Below are positions 42,308 to 52,028 of a DNA stretch of 64,000 nucleotides, one piece after another. The translations under genes were made by a program, and so were the position numbers. The notes beneath the pieces were generated by a model. It saw only the letters and a program-made list of their open reading frames with translations. It was not told the origin of the DNA and ran no database searches. Every line of letters begins with the position of its first letter. Position 1 is the stretch's first letter. The stretch is from CBDFLA01 sp965248915. GTDB lineage: Bacteria > Pseudomonadota > Alphaproteobacteria > M2410. The stretch covers positions 496,001 through 560,000 of the forward strand of contig OZ252216.1 of assembly GCA_965248915.1 (NCBI GenBank). The letters run 5' to 3'.

Positions 42308-43516
42308 ATGGATTTTGACCACACTTCAAAAGTGAAAGAGCTTGTCGCCCGCGTCGAAGACTTTATGGACAAACATGTCTATCCAGCCGAAGGCGCTGTT
42401 GCAGACGAAATGACATCTTGGGGCGAGGACCGATGGCAGGTCCTACAAACCCTTGAGGATTTGAAGGCAAAAGCCAAGGCCGATGGTCTTTGGAACATGT
42501 TCTTGCCGGAGAGCGAATCTGGGTTTGGTCTTTCCAACCTGGAATATGCGCCCCTTGCTGAAGTGATGGGCAGAGTTTCCTTTGCCTCTGAGGTTTTCAA
42601 CTGCGCGGCGCCAGATACCGGAAACATGGAAACCATTGAGCGGTATGGCAGCGAGGAGAACAAGAAGGAGTGGTTGGAACCACTGTTGCAGGGCGAAATT
42701 CGCTCCGCGTTCTTGATGACCGAACCCGCGGTTGCTTCTTCTGATGCGACCAATATTGAGACCCGCATCGAGCGGGACGGCGATGACTATGTCATCAATG
42801 GCCGCAAATGGTGGAGTTCAGGAATTGGAGACCCACGCTGCCAAATCCTCATCGTCATGGGCAAGACCGACCCGGGCGGTCCGAGACATGCGCAACAATC
42901 GATGATACTGGTGCCGCGCGACACGCCAGGCGTGATCGTTGAACGATTGTTGCCGGTCTTTGGATATGACCACGCACCACACGGCCATGGTCAAGTCCTG
43001 TTGGAGAACGTGCGCGTGCCAGCCAGTAATCTTCTACTTGGCGAGGGGCGCGGATTTGAAATTGCTCAAGGTCGCCTCGGCCCAGGTCGGATTCATCACT
43101 GCATGCGCACAATCGGCGTTGCAGAACGAGTGTTGGAACAAATGTGCAAACGGCTGCTCGCGCGAGAAGCCTTTGGCAAGAAGATTTACGAGCATTCAAT
43201 TTGGGAACAACGCGTTGCCGATGCGCGGATCAATATCGACATGTGCCGCCTTTTGACCCTGCGCGCCGCAGATCTGATGGACAAGGTTGGCAACAAAGTT
43301 GCGAAATCTGAGATTGCACAAATCAAAGTCGCCGCTCCGCGCATGGCCTTGGAGGTCATTGATGATGCCATCCAAGCCTTCGGTGGCGCCGGCGTGACGA
43401 GTGACCCCGGATTGGCAGCAACTTGGGCAAGTATGCGAACGTTGCGACTGGCGGATGGACCAGACGAAGTCCATCAGCGCTCCATCGCTCGCTTCGAATT
43501 CAAGAAGTATATGTAA
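42308..43516 (+). CDS. Acyl-CoA dehydrogenase (ACAD10/11-type)
   Basis: A 402-aa flavoprotein with family signatures FLMTEPAVASSDATN (about 137-151), the FAD-binding KWWSSG region and the C-terminal QAFGGAGVTSDPGL segment. The sequence resembles the ACAD11-like branch. The neighbouring convergent gene encodes the APH-like kinase that is fused to this domain in human ACAD10/11, which suggests a role in converting phosphorylated 4-hydroxyacyl-CoA to enoyl-CoA (inference). It ends before a bidirectional terminator. Confidence 0.9.
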   Translation: MDFDHTSKVKELVARVEDFMDKHVYPAEGAVADEMTSWGEDRWQVLQTLEDLKAKAKADGLWNMFLPESESGFGLSNLEYAPLAEVMGRVSFASEVFNCAAPDTGNMETIERYGSEENKKEWLEPLLQGEIRSAFLMTEPAVASSDATNIETRIERDGDDYVINGRKWWSSGIGDPRCQILIVMGKTDPGGPRHAQQSMILVPRDTPGVIVERLLPVFGYDHAPHGHGQVLLENVRVPASNLLLGEGRGFEIAQGRLGPGRIHHCMRTIGVAERVLEQMCKRLLAREAFGKKIYEHSIWEQRVADARINIDMCRLLTLRAADLMDKVGNKVAKSEIAQIKVAAPRMALEVIDDAIQAFGGAGVTSDPGLAATWASMRTLRLADGPDEVHQRSIARFEFKKYM

Positions 43517-43521
43517 GGATC

Positions 43522-43556
43522 AAGGCCGCCTCACAATTCAAGAGGCGGTCTTCTCC
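43522..43556. terminator. Shared bidirectional terminator
   Basis: AAGGCCGCCTC (43522-43532) pairs with GAGGCGGTCTT (43542-43552) with one G-T wobble and a 9-nt loop, between convergent genes. It shares GGCCGCCTC with the groEL terminator, showing that this stem start recurs in the genome. Confidence 0.8.
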
Positions 43557-43558
43557 AT

Positions 43559-44632
43559 TCAAGCACCAGCTGCTTCGGCATAGGCCCATCCGGCTTCTGC
43601 GAGAGGTCGAACTGCCGCTGCATTGGCTTCCGCATGGGCGCTTGTTGCCGTTCCATCGCGAACCCGCCCAACAATGCCTTGCAGAATGCCCGCAATCCGG
43701 AAGAAATTGTAAGAGAAATAGAAGTCGGTACTTCCGATCCCGTCTCGACCCGTGCGGCGGCAATACGTATCGATGTACTCATCTGTTGACGGGATGCCAA
43801 GTTCTTCCAGATTGCTGTCGATCAATGATGTAACGGCAGCATCTCTTGAGGGAAGTTTCCATTGCATCAGATGATACGTAAAGTCCCCCAAAGGGTGACC
43901 CAGGGTCGACAGCTCCCAATCAAGCACGGCAATAACTTTGGGCTCAGTCGGATGTAGAACCATGTTGTCGAGTCTATAGTCGCCGTGAACAATACTGGTC
44001 GCCTCATCTTGTGGAATGTTTCCAGGCAACCATTCAATCAGGCGGTTCATTTCCTCAATGCTCTCGGTTTCAGAAGCCTGGTATTGTTTGGTCCAACGTG
44101 AGATTTGACGCGCAAAATAGTTCCCTGGCTTGCCAAAGTCTCCAAGTCCAATGGCGTCGTAGTCCGTCATATGCAATTTCGCGATCGTGTCGTTCATAGC
44201 GTCGTAGATGGCTCGGCGTTCTTCTTTGTCGCTGTCTGGCAGTGTGCCGTCCCACAAAATTCGACCCTCAACCATGTCCATGATGAAGAACATGGTGCCA
44301 ATGACGCTTTCGTCTTCACACAAGCAAAGGGTTTTGGGCACGGGGAAGTCAGTCTTTCCCAATCCCGTCATGACTTTGTACTCGCGATCAACCGCGTGTG
44401 CTGAAGGAAGGAGTTTGCCAGGTGGCTTTCTTCTCAGAACGTACTTCTTGTCAGGTGTAACCAATTGATAGGTGGGATTGGATTGACCGCCCTTGAATTG
44501 CCTCACCTCAAGGGGTCCGTGAAAACCTTCAACATGGGTCTCCATGTACTCACGAAGACGGTTCTCATCGAACTTGTGGGTCTCAGCAACATCCTTTGTG
44601 CCAGAGAACATTTCTTGCCGGCTCTCGTCCAT
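43559..44632 (-). CDS. APH-like phosphotransferase (ACAD10/11 kinase-domain family)
   Basis: A 357-aa aminoglycoside-phosphotransferase-fold kinase. Visible are the nucleotide Lys segment KYVLRRKPPG, the catalytic loop VHGDYRLDN (His-Gly-Asp ... Asn) and the metal-binding VLDWELSTLG. This subgroup phosphorylates 4-hydroxyacyl-CoA in human ACAD10/11 and in the Pseudomonas levulinate pathway (LvaA). Its convergent neighbour is an acyl-CoA dehydrogenase of the matching type. It lies 15 bp upstream of the purD stop region on the same strand. Confidence 0.88.
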   Translation of the reverse strand: MDESRQEMFSGTKDVAETHKFDENRLREYMETHVEGFHGPLEVRQFKGGQSNPTYQLVTPDKKYVLRRKPPGKLLPSAHAVDREYKVMTGLGKTDFPVPKTLCLCEDESVIGTMFFIMDMVEGRILWDGTLPDSDKEERRAIYDAMNDTIAKLHMTDYDAIGLGDFGKPGNYFARQISRWTKQYQASETESIEEMNRLIEWLPGNIPQDEATSIVHGDYRLDNMVLHPTEPKVIAVLDWELSTLGHPLGDFTYHLMQWKLPSRDAAVTSLIDSNLEELGIPSTDEYIDTYCRRTGRDGIGSTDFYFSYNFFRIAGILQGIVGRVRDGTATSAHAEANAAAVRPLAEAGWAYAEAAGA

Positions 44633-44647
44633 TTCGTCCCTCGATTA

Positions 44648-45931
44648 TTATTGTTCTGTTTTTTCTCGTACAACGGCACGCCAACCTATATCGCTTCTGC
44701 TGAATCCTTCTGGCCACTCGACCTTGGCGACGGCTGCGTATGCTCGGTCTCGGGCTTCTGTGATCGTGGCGCCAAGAGCCGTAATGTTCAAGACCCTTCC
44801 GCCGGTAGCGAGAACCTGATCGTTCTCGCGCGTTGTTCCGGCGTGGAAGACCGTTACATCGTCCAACCCACCAGCCTCTTCTAGCCCATTGATCTTTGAG
44901 CCTTTTTCGTAAGCGCCGGGATAGCCTTTGGTCGCCATGACAACCCCGAGAGCCGCTTCATCGCGCCACCTCAATTCCTTGTCACCCAAGGATCCCTGCG
45001 CCGAAGCCACGAATATCGGCACCAGATCGGACAAACACCTTGTCATCAGAATCTGGCATTCAGGATCACCAAATCGTACATTGTACTCAATGAGTTTGGG
45101 CCCCTCTTTCGTGATCATCAGTCCGGCAAAGAGGACACCGCGGTAAGGCGTCCCAAGTTCGTTCATGGCCTGAACCGTCGGTTGGATGATCTGTGACATC
45201 ACTTGATCGCACATTTCAGGGGTCATCACAGGTGCCGGAGAGTAGGCGCCCATGCCGCCCGTATTGGGCCCGGTATCACCGTCACCAACCCTCTTGTGAT
45301 CCTGGGCCGTCGCCATCGGGAGACAATTCTCACCGTCGATGAGAACAAAGAAACTTGCCTCTTCACCTTCCAAAAATTCCTCGATGACGACTTCTTCTCC
45401 AGCTTCCCCAAAACTGCCACCAAACATGTCATCCAAGGCTTGCTCACCGTCGCTCAGTGTCTCCGCAATGACAACACCTTTGCCGGCCGCGAGCCCATCT
45501 GCCTTGATCACGAATGGGGGAATAAGCGTTTGAAGATAGGCCTTTGCTTCGCTTGCTCCGAGAAATCTTTTGTAAACGGCGGTGGGAATATCATAATCTG
45601 CACACAGGTCCTTCATGAACCCTTTTGAGCTCTCCAGCCGCGCAGCACCGGCGCTCGGGCCAAAAGCAAGAATACCTTCTTCCGACAGCCGGTCCACCAT
45701 CCCTGCCGCCAGCGGAGCTTCCGGTCCAACGATAACCAGGTCAATCGATTCTCTTTGGCAAAAGTCCACAATGGCGGGAAAGTCCATTTCGGAGATAGGA
45801 ACACAGGTCGCAAGTTCCATCATTCCCCCATTTCCAGGGGCACAGTAGAGCTTGTCCACCAAGGGGCTGGAGGCGACCGCCCAGGTCAAGGCGTGTTCGC
45901 GTCCACCAGAGCCGACAATCAGAATATTCAT
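44648..45931 (-). CDS. purD: Phosphoribosylamine-glycine ligase
   Basis: About 427 aa, full length for PurD. It starts MNILIVGSGGREHAL (dinucleotide-like N domain), has the ATP-grasp region KADGLAAGKGVVIAE (about 142-156), RFGDPE (about 290-295) and a typical C-terminal domain. It makes glycinamide ribonucleotide in purine synthesis. The ATG at 45931 gives the canonical N terminus; an upstream in-frame start at 46000 adds 23 unrelated residues. It is divergent from xseA. Confidence 0.97.
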   Translation of the reverse strand: MNILIVGSGGREHALTWAVASSPLVDKLYCAPGNGGMMELATCVPISEMDFPAIVDFCQRESIDLVIVGPEAPLAAGMVDRLSEEGILAFGPSAGAARLESSKGFMKDLCADYDIPTAVYKRFLGASEAKAYLQTLIPPFVIKADGLAAGKGVVIAETLSDGEQALDDMFGGSFGEAGEEVVIEEFLEGEEASFFVLIDGENCLPMATAQDHKRVGDGDTGPNTGGMGAYSPAPVMTPEMCDQVMSQIIQPTVQAMNELGTPYRGVLFAGLMITKEGPKLIEYNVRFGDPECQILMTRCLSDLVPIFVASAQGSLGDKELRWRDEAALGVVMATKGYPGAYEKGSKINGLEEAGGLDDVTVFHAGTTRENDQVLATGGRVLNITALGATITEARDRAYAAVAKVEWPEGFSRSDIGWRAVVREKTEQ

Positions 45932-46065
45932 AGGACCCACCTGCCGTATCGCTTGTTTTTCAGTTGGCCGAACTTGTATCATAGGAGTCGGGCCGCACAA
46001 ACGTCACAAGCGCTCGAATTGTCGTTTTTGCGGTCGCAAGATTCAACAAGGAATGCTTGGCCGAT

Positions 46066-47520
46066 ATGACAGAAGGAAGTACCGGAAATCTGCCAGAGTT
46101 CAGTGTATCCGAGCTCTCCTTCGCGCTCAAAAAGGCGATCGAGGAGTCGTTTGGATTCGTGCGCGTCCGCGGCGAAGTAGGTCGTGTCTCAAGGCCTGGG
46201 TCTGGCCACATATATCTCGACCTCAAAGACGACAAAGCAGTCCTCAATGGCGTGATCTGGCGCGGTAGCGTCTCACGCCTCAATATTCAACCAGAGCAGG
46301 GCCTTGAGGTCATTTGCACCGGGCGCCTCACCACGTTTCCTGGGCAATCAAGATATCAGATCGTCATCGAATCCATGGAGCCCGCAGGGGTTGGTGCTCT
46401 CATGGCCTTGTTAGAGGAGCGCCGCAAGAAGCTCACCACTGAAGGACTGTTCGCTGAGGAAAAAAAGAAACCCATCCCCTTTCTGCCTGAGGTGATCGGG
46501 GTCGTGACCTCACCTACCGGCGCCGTCATCCGAGATATTCTGCATCGATTGGCGGACCGTTTCCCGCGCCAGGTTTTGATCTGGCCGGTGCTGGTCCAAG
46601 GTGAAAAGGCGGCCGATCAAATCGCCGCCGCCATCAAGGGTTTCAATGCACTCGATGGAACGAATGGAATTGCCCGGCCTGATGTCTTGATTGTCGCGCG
46701 CGGAGGTGGATCCATTGAAGACCTTTGGGCTTTCAATGAGGAAGTCGTGGTTCGAGCTGCAGCGGAAAGCAAAATCCCGCTCATCTCCGCTGTGGGTCAT
46801 GAAACCGATACCACCCTCATCGATTTCGCTTCTGACCTGCGCGCACCAACACCGACCGCGGCCGCAGAGAGAGCCGTTCCCGTTCGGGCAGATCTCAATG
46901 CCAATGTATTGCGGTTGGAAGAGCGCCTCATTCGCGCCTCAAGCCGAATGTTGGAGGCACGCCGTCAGCAAGTTCAAGGATTGGCAAGGGGACTACCGCG
47001 ATTATCTGATCTTATGGCGTTGCCGCAGCAGCGTCTCGACACGGCAATGGCATCTCTACAAAACGGCATTCGAAACCGTGTCACCACATCGAGCACATTC
47101 TTCGCAGGCGTTGCAGGTCGATTGCATCCCAGGATCGTCACACAAAGCGTAACGCGCTACCGCGAACGCCTCGATGGTCGCAGCGCGTCACTTTCGAGTG
47201 GCATGGGTCGCCGCTTGGAGCGTCATCAAGATCAATTGGAGAGTTTGGCGAAACTGCTGCAAGCCTTGAGTTACAAAGGCACTCTTCAGAGAGGTTTCGC
47301 CGTTGTGATTGGCGATATGGGGGAGGTCATTAAAGATACCACGAGCGTATCACCTGGGATGGCCGCGCAAATCGTCTTTAGAGACGGGGCGGCGGATGCC
47401 TATTTTGACGGAACGATTTCCGATAAGGGGCCGACCAGTGCCTCAAAAAAGTCCAAGAAATCTGTCAAGAAACGGGTTGAAAAAGAGGAAAAGGCTGACC
47501 GACAGGGCCGCTTGCTATAG
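46066..47520 (+). CDS. xseA: Exodeoxyribonuclease VII large subunit
   Basis: About 484 aa. An N-terminal OB fold (residues about 10-105) precedes the nuclease domain with GVVTSPTGAVIRDI (about 145-158), VARGGGSIEDLWAFNEE (about 208-224) and SAVGHETDTTLIDF (about 240-253), then a long coiled coil. With XseB it degrades single-stranded DNA. The start is either ATG 46066 or TTG 46057; the AAGGA at 46048 is closer to the TTG. The C terminus is lysine rich. xseB is not in the window. Confidence 0.95.
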   Translation: MTEGSTGNLPEFSVSELSFALKKAIEESFGFVRVRGEVGRVSRPGSGHIYLDLKDDKAVLNGVIWRGSVSRLNIQPEQGLEVICTGRLTTFPGQSRYQIVIESMEPAGVGALMALLEERRKKLTTEGLFAEEKKKPIPFLPEVIGVVTSPTGAVIRDILHRLADRFPRQVLIWPVLVQGEKAADQIAAAIKGFNALDGTNGIARPDVLIVARGGGSIEDLWAFNEEVVVRAAAESKIPLISAVGHETDTTLIDFASDLRAPTPTAAAERAVPVRADLNANVLRLEERLIRASSRMLEARRQQVQGLARGLPRLSDLMALPQQRLDTAMASLQNGIRNRVTTSSTFFAGVAGRLHPRIVTQSVTRYRERLDGRSASLSSGMGRRLERHQDQLESLAKLLQALSYKGTLQRGFAVVIGDMGEVIKDTTSVSPGMAAQIVFRDGAADAYFDGTISDKGPTSASKKSKKSVKKRVEKEEKADRQGRLL

Positions 47521-47556
47521 ATTGGCGGTCCAGGTCAAGCAAAGAGTGTCAATGAA

Positions 47557-47787
47557 ATGAACTACCAGGATCCAAATCTGCCAGGCGGCAGCAAAGCAGA
47601 AGTCTTATACCTCGACAGCGAATTCAAGATTGTCAAACCGGGACAATTCGTCCTGTGTGTAGTGACCGGCCAGCGTATTCCTTTGGAGGATTTGCGCTAT
47701 TGGAATGTCGAGAAACAGGTCGCTTATTGTTCGGCGGCAGCGGCCCACAAAGATCATCAAGCTTCGGTTGAAGGACCAAAGGAATGA
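47557..47787 (+). CDS. DUF2093 family protein
   Basis: A 76-aa protein with the DUF2093 pattern: KAEVLYLDSEFKIVKPG, then VLCVVTGQRIPLEDLRYWNV and a C-terminal AYCSAAAA segment. The family is small and largely confined to alphaproteobacteria, often next to xseA or lpxK. The function is unknown; the paired Cys may bind metal. Its stop overlaps the M23 peptidase start by 4 nt (ATGA). Confidence 0.9.
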   Translation: MNYQDPNLPGGSKAEVLYLDSEFKIVKPGQFVLCVVTGQRIPLEDLRYWNVEKQVAYCSAAAAHKDHQASVEGPKE

Positions 47788-48674
47788 GAGTGAAAACCCA
47801 TCTTTATTCATTGGCAATTCTGTTTGGTGGCTTCTTCGGTCAATCGGCAAGTGCCGTCGAACTCGAGGGTCAATTTGTTCAAGGGGGATTGATCTTAGGG
47901 AGTTCTGAGCCGGGCACGACCGTTACTCTGGATGGCAAGGCCATGTTGGTCGACGAGCTTGGTCGTTTCGTGTTTGGTTTTGACCGCGATCATGCTGCCT
48001 CCGCGACGTTGGCAATTACGATGCCAAATGGAGAGGTGGAGACCAAGGATCTGCAGATTGCGTCACGTGAATACGACATCTCCCGTGTTGATGGCATTCC
48101 CAAGAAATACATCGAACCCGCTCCCGAAACTCTGGTCCGCATCAAAAAAGAGACCGCAATCAAAAATACCGCCCGCCGCGATGTCACATCTTCAGATGGA
48201 TTTGTTGAAACATTTGAATGGCCACTGACGGGCAGGATCTCGGGCGTCTACGGCAGTCAGCGGTACTACAATGGAACGCCAGGTCGACCCCATTACGGCG
48301 TGGATATCGCGGCCCCCACCGGTACCTACTTCCGCGCACCGGCGCCTGGCATTGTCACGCTCGCTGAAGGAGACATGTACTATGAAGGTGGCCTCATATT
48401 TCTAGACCACGGCATGGGCCTCATCAGTGCATTCCTTCATTTGTCGGGCGTTGACGTAGAAGTCGGCCAGGCTGTTCAAAAGGGCGACATTCTAGGCCGG
48501 GTCGGAGCCGCCGGACGCGCCAACGGACCGCATCTTGATTGGCGCATGTATTGGACCAATCAAAGGGTTGATCCAACACTTCTAGTTCCTGCGATGTCAG
48601 ATGTATTGGAGGCCAAAGTTTCCGTTGAATCGGACCAAACAGAAACAAAAACCCAGATTGGGGATGGTCAATAA
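47784..48674 (+). CDS. Exported M23-family peptidase (LytM/peptidoglycan endopeptidase)
   Basis: A 296-aa protein with a signal peptide ending near SASAVE. A beta-rich N domain (about 25-120) precedes a C-terminal M23 domain with HYGVDIAAPTG (about 172-182), HLSG (about 219) and PHLDWRMYW (about 250), which hold the zinc-binding His and Asp residues. It probably cuts peptidoglycan cross-links in the periplasm, or activates amidases if inactive. It is translationally coupled to the DUF2093 gene. Confidence 0.93.
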   Translation: MRVKTHLYSLAILFGGFFGQSASAVELEGQFVQGGLILGSSEPGTTVTLDGKAMLVDELGRFVFGFDRDHAASATLAITMPNGEVETKDLQIASREYDISRVDGIPKKYIEPAPETLVRIKKETAIKNTARRDVTSSDGFVETFEWPLTGRISGVYGSQRYYNGTPGRPHYGVDIAAPTGTYFRAPAPGIVTLAEGDMYYEGGLIFLDHGMGLISAFLHLSGVDVEVGQAVQKGDILGRVGAAGRANGPHLDWRMYWTNQRVDPTLLVPAMSDVLEAKVSVESDQTETKTQIGDGQ

Positions 48675-48676
48675 AC

Positions 48677-49636
48677 TCACGATGGCTTCTTGTACCTAGG
48701 GCGTTTTGTGTACCGTTTTCTGTTGGGAGTTGTCCAACGATTGTGCATCCATAGCCACTGCCCTGGGTTAGCCCGGATTTGATCTTCGATAAATTTGTTG
48801 TATTGCGTAGCAACCGTGAGAACGTCTTGCGTTTGATCCCCGGTCAATTGGATTTCGAGTGGCTCATAGAATGTGACAACAAACTTCGCGCCCTCTAGTC
48901 GTTGAAGGCCCACCGGAACAAGTGGGCATCCATACTTAACAGCAAAGAGCGCTGCGGCGGTCGCCGTTTTGGCATTCTGACCAAACAAAGGAATGTCGGG
49001 ACCTTCATTGAGTTTTTGATCAAGCAACATCGCGAGGTGTTCGCCCCTGCGTAAGCACTCGATTGTTCCTTTGGCACCCTTGCGACCCTTAGGTAACAAG
49101 GTGTTAAATGTCATCGTGCTTCTTGTGTTAATGATCCATTGGTCAACAAGTGGATTGTTGGCTGCCCGGTAGACGCCCGCAAGGCGTCCTGTCTTTTGCA
49201 CAATATACGGTGATGCAAGTTCCCAATTGGCAAAGTGACCTGAAAAAAAGACGATTGTCTTTCCCTCAGCGAGGACGCGGTCAATGATTTCTTCGCCGAC
49301 GATTTCGACACGGGCCTCTGGCCCATAGACGGCAAGTTTCTCCAAAAGAAGAAACTCCCCAACCGTGCGTCCGAAATTGTCCCACATCTCACGGACGATT
49401 TCATCCGTCTCCTTGCCGCTGAGATCCGGCAGGCACAATTTAAGATTGGCGCGCGCGTATTTGTCGTAGTTTGAAAGTGGACCCAAAGTGCGAAGGAGCC
49501 AGCCGCCAAAGGCCGACGAGCGGTCCACTCCGAGAAGGTGAAACACCGCATTTGCTGCGCGCAAGGCCCAGTACTCAACGTAGTGGCGCGGCCGCGGGCG
49601 TTTGTCGCCAATAATTTGGTTCGAGGGTTTGCCCAA
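48677..49636 (-). CDS. lpxL: Lipid A lauroyl/late acyltransferase (LpxL/HtrB family)
   Basis: A 319-aa inner-membrane acyltransferase with the HX4E catalytic motif in FFSGHFANWEL (His and Glu) and a later MLLDQKLNEG substrate-binding segment. It adds a secondary acyl chain to Kdo2-lipid A. The start appears to be a TTG at 49636; no better ATG exists before the conserved region. It is the last gene of the minus-strand lipid A group, 18 bp after lpxK. Confidence 0.88.
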   Translation of the reverse strand: MGKPSNQIIGDKRPRPRHYVEYWALRAANAVFHLLGVDRSSAFGGWLLRTLGPLSNYDKYARANLKLCLPDLSGKETDEIVREMWDNFGRTVGEFLLLEKLAVYGPEARVEIVGEEIIDRVLAEGKTIVFFSGHFANWELASPYIVQKTGRLAGVYRAANNPLVDQWIINTRSTMTFNTLLPKGRKGAKGTIECLRRGEHLAMLLDQKLNEGPDIPLFGQNAKTATAAALFAVKYGCPLVPVGLQRLEGAKFVVTFYEPLEIQLTGDQTQDVLTVATQYNKFIEDQIRANPGQWLWMHNRWTTPNRKRYTKRPRYKKPS

Positions 49637-49654
49637 TGTTACACCACTTTCAAA

Positions 49655-50698
49655 TCACCCTTGCCCCTGTGCACCAGAGGTATGAGGCAACAAATTCAGC
49701 TTTAGAAATTGCCGAAAACTGGCCTCATCGTCAAATGCAACAGACACCGGCAGCACACTTACCTGATCTCGCATGGCTCTCGATAGGCGAACATGGTCCT
49801 TGGCGGTGGTGATGAGCCGTCCTTGTTTTTCATGGGCCAATTGCAAGAGCCATTCAGTGTCACGCGACGAATAGGGGTGATGGTCGGGATAGGGGACTTC
49901 CTTAATCACATTCAACGATATCGACTTGAGAGTATCAAAAAACTTTTGCGGACGGCCAATGCCTGCAAAAGCTATGAACTGAGGTTCGCCATCTGATTTT
50001 TCATTTTGAGCTACGCTGGGAACTATCTCGTCAGGCTCCAACCGGGCATCGAAAACCGGCGCTGTGCATTTCTCGATGTCTTGCCGGTCTTTTTGAGGTA
50101 ACAGCGATCGACCGCCCATGACGATGATTGCATCCGCGCGGCCCAATCCGCGCGAGATATTTTCTCTTAAAGGTCCTGCTGGAATGACCCGCCGATTTCC
50201 AAATCCCAGTCGCCCGTCAACGACGAGTATCGAGAGAGTCTTGTAGAGGCTTGGGTTTTGAAACCCATCGTCCATCACAATCGTTGTCGCGCCAGTGTCT
50301 TGGGCGGCGTCGCCGCCTTTGGCTCGGTCTGTGGCGATCCAGGTTTTCGCGGCTCCAGACAGAAGCAGAGGTTCATCGCCGACCTCACTTGAGGTGTGTT
50401 GACCAGGATCAACCATCAAGGGACCCCTCTCACTGCCGCCATAGCCGCGACTGACAAAAGACGGATTCATGCCAATCTCTGTTGCGATTTCGGAGATCTT
50501 GATGCAACAGGGTGTTTTCCCAGCGCCACCTGCGGTCAGATTGCCAACACAGACAACCGGAACACGAAGCTTGTGGGCATTGGAGGTCTTACCCTTCATC
50601 CAACCCACGCCGTCATAGATCCACGCCAATGGACTTAAGAAGGCAGAAGTAATAGTGACCCGACCCTCTTGCGGGTACCAAAATTCAGGTGTCCGCAC
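49655..50698 (-). CDS. lpxK: Tetraacyldisaccharide 4'-kinase
   Basis: A 347-aa LpxK with the Walker A motif in VGNLTAGGAGKTP (about 50-62) and VMDDGFQNPSL (about 140-150), typical of the family. It phosphorylates the 4' position of tetraacyldisaccharide-1-phosphate to make lipid IVA at the inner membrane. The start is a GTG at 50698, overlapping the waaA 3' end by 14 nt. Confidence 0.95.
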   Translation of the reverse strand: MRTPEFWYPQEGRVTITSAFLSPLAWIYDGVGWMKGKTSNAHKLRVPVVCVGNLTAGGAGKTPCCIKISEIATEIGMNPSFVSRGYGGSERGPLMVDPGQHTSSEVGDEPLLLSGAAKTWIATDRAKGGDAAQDTGATTIVMDDGFQNPSLYKTLSILVVDGRLGFGNRRVIPAGPLRENISRGLGRADAIIVMGGRSLLPQKDRQDIEKCTAPVFDARLEPDEIVPSVAQNEKSDGEPQFIAFAGIGRPQKFFDTLKSISLNVIKEVPYPDHHPYSSRDTEWLLQLAHEKQGRLITTAKDHVRLSRAMRDQVSVLPVSVAFDDEASFRQFLKLNLLPHTSGAQGQG

Positions 50699-52019
50699 GT
50701 GTCACCTCTGAATTTGGTAACAGGGGCATTACGGCGTCTACCACTTTGTCGAGTACGCTTGCGGCGTCGTCGGCAACCGACTGGGCTCGTGCGGCGAGAG
50801 CGTGGGTGTAATCAGGATCATCAAACATCTTCGTAACAACATCGAGGAGATCGTCCTCGCTTTTTACAACAGCGACCGCCTCTGCAGAGATGAAGCGTTC
50901 CGAAACTTCAGCGAAATTTTCTGTGTAGGGGCCTTGTACGACCGAGCAACCAAGTCGTGCTGGTTCGAGGAGGTTACTTCCACCCCCCAAAGGAACCAGA
51001 GACCGACCCAGAAAAACGATCTCCGCCAATCGAAAGAACAGCCCCAAGTCTCCCATTGTATCGGCAAGATAGATATCCGTTGTTGCATCGCAATCTTGGC
51101 TTCTCGAGCGAACAGATACTTTTAGTTCACTTTGAGAGATCCGGTCGAGAATTTCAGGACCGCGCTCGGGGTGACGAGGCACGATGATAGTGATCAAGTC
51201 AGGAACGATCTTTGCCAAGGCAAGATGGGTTTGCAAAACGACCTCTTCTTCCGGCGCGATCGTTTGTGCTGCTAGCCAAATGGGTCTTGTCCCAATTGCC
51301 TTTCGTAGGTCCGCTAGCTGGACCTCATCATTCGGAAGCGGCGCACTTGCGTATTTGAGATTGCCAATCGTGGCAACGTTTTGTGCGCCAAGCGCCGTCA
51401 ATTTTTGCGCCACATCATCATCTTGTGCCAGGCTCACACGAAAGCCTTGAAGGATCGGTTCAATGGCCCAGCGGTTCCGCTTCCAAGATTTGAATGAGGC
51501 ATCCGAGACCCGTGCATTAACAAGTGCCATCGGAATTTTCCGCTTCGATGCTTCTACGATGAGATTGGGCCAGAATTCAGACTCAAGCCACAATACGGTC
51601 GATGGATTCCAGTACGACAAGAACCGGTTGACGTAAGCTGGATGATCCAACGGAATGTACTGATGAAAAGACCCGCTCGGCAATCTCTCGGAAAGAACAT
51701 TGGCTGAAGTTATGGTCCCCGTTGTAACCAGCACATTGACGTTTGGAAGACTGTTCAGGATGTGCTCGATGACGGGAAGCGCTGACAAACTTTCGCCGAC
51801 ACTTGCTCCGTGCACCCAGATGATGTGATCGGCGTCCCGGGAGTGGCTGGGCATGCCATATCGTTCAGATATTCGACCCTGATCTTCCTTGCCGCGGCGT
51901 GCGCGTCTTCGCAAGTAATATCCAAGACCTGGCGACAGGACCCACCAGGCAGCGCGGTAGAAAAATCTTGCCAGACGATGGCTAAGGGGACGTGGGGTTT
52001 GCTGAGTTAAGATTGACAT
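50685..52019 (-). CDS. waaA: Kdo transferase WaaA (KdtA)
   Basis: A 444-aa glycosyltransferase (GT30). It has an N-terminal membrane-associated helix region, then IWVHGASVGESLSALPV (about 68-84) that carries the conserved catalytic Glu, and the C-terminal LGGGSNLLEPARLG donor-binding segment. It transfers Kdo to lipid IVA. It starts with ATG, unlike most of its operon neighbours, and is 9 bp downstream of the DUF374 gene. Confidence 0.96.
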   Translation of the reverse strand: MSILTQQTPRPLSHRLARFFYRAAWWVLSPGLGYYLRRRARRGKEDQGRISERYGMPSHSRDADHIIWVHGASVGESLSALPVIEHILNSLPNVNVLVTTGTITSANVLSERLPSGSFHQYIPLDHPAYVNRFLSYWNPSTVLWLESEFWPNLIVEASKRKIPMALVNARVSDASFKSWKRNRWAIEPILQGFRVSLAQDDDVAQKLTALGAQNVATIGNLKYASAPLPNDEVQLADLRKAIGTRPIWLAAQTIAPEEEVVLQTHLALAKIVPDLITIIVPRHPERGPEILDRISQSELKVSVRSRSQDCDATTDIYLADTMGDLGLFFRLAEIVFLGRSLVPLGGGSNLLEPARLGCSVVQGPYTENFAEVSERFISAEAVAVVKSEDDLLDVVTKMFDDPDYTHALAARAQSVADDAASVLDKVVDAVMPLLPNSEVTRADT

Positions 52020-52028
52020 AATGGGACG

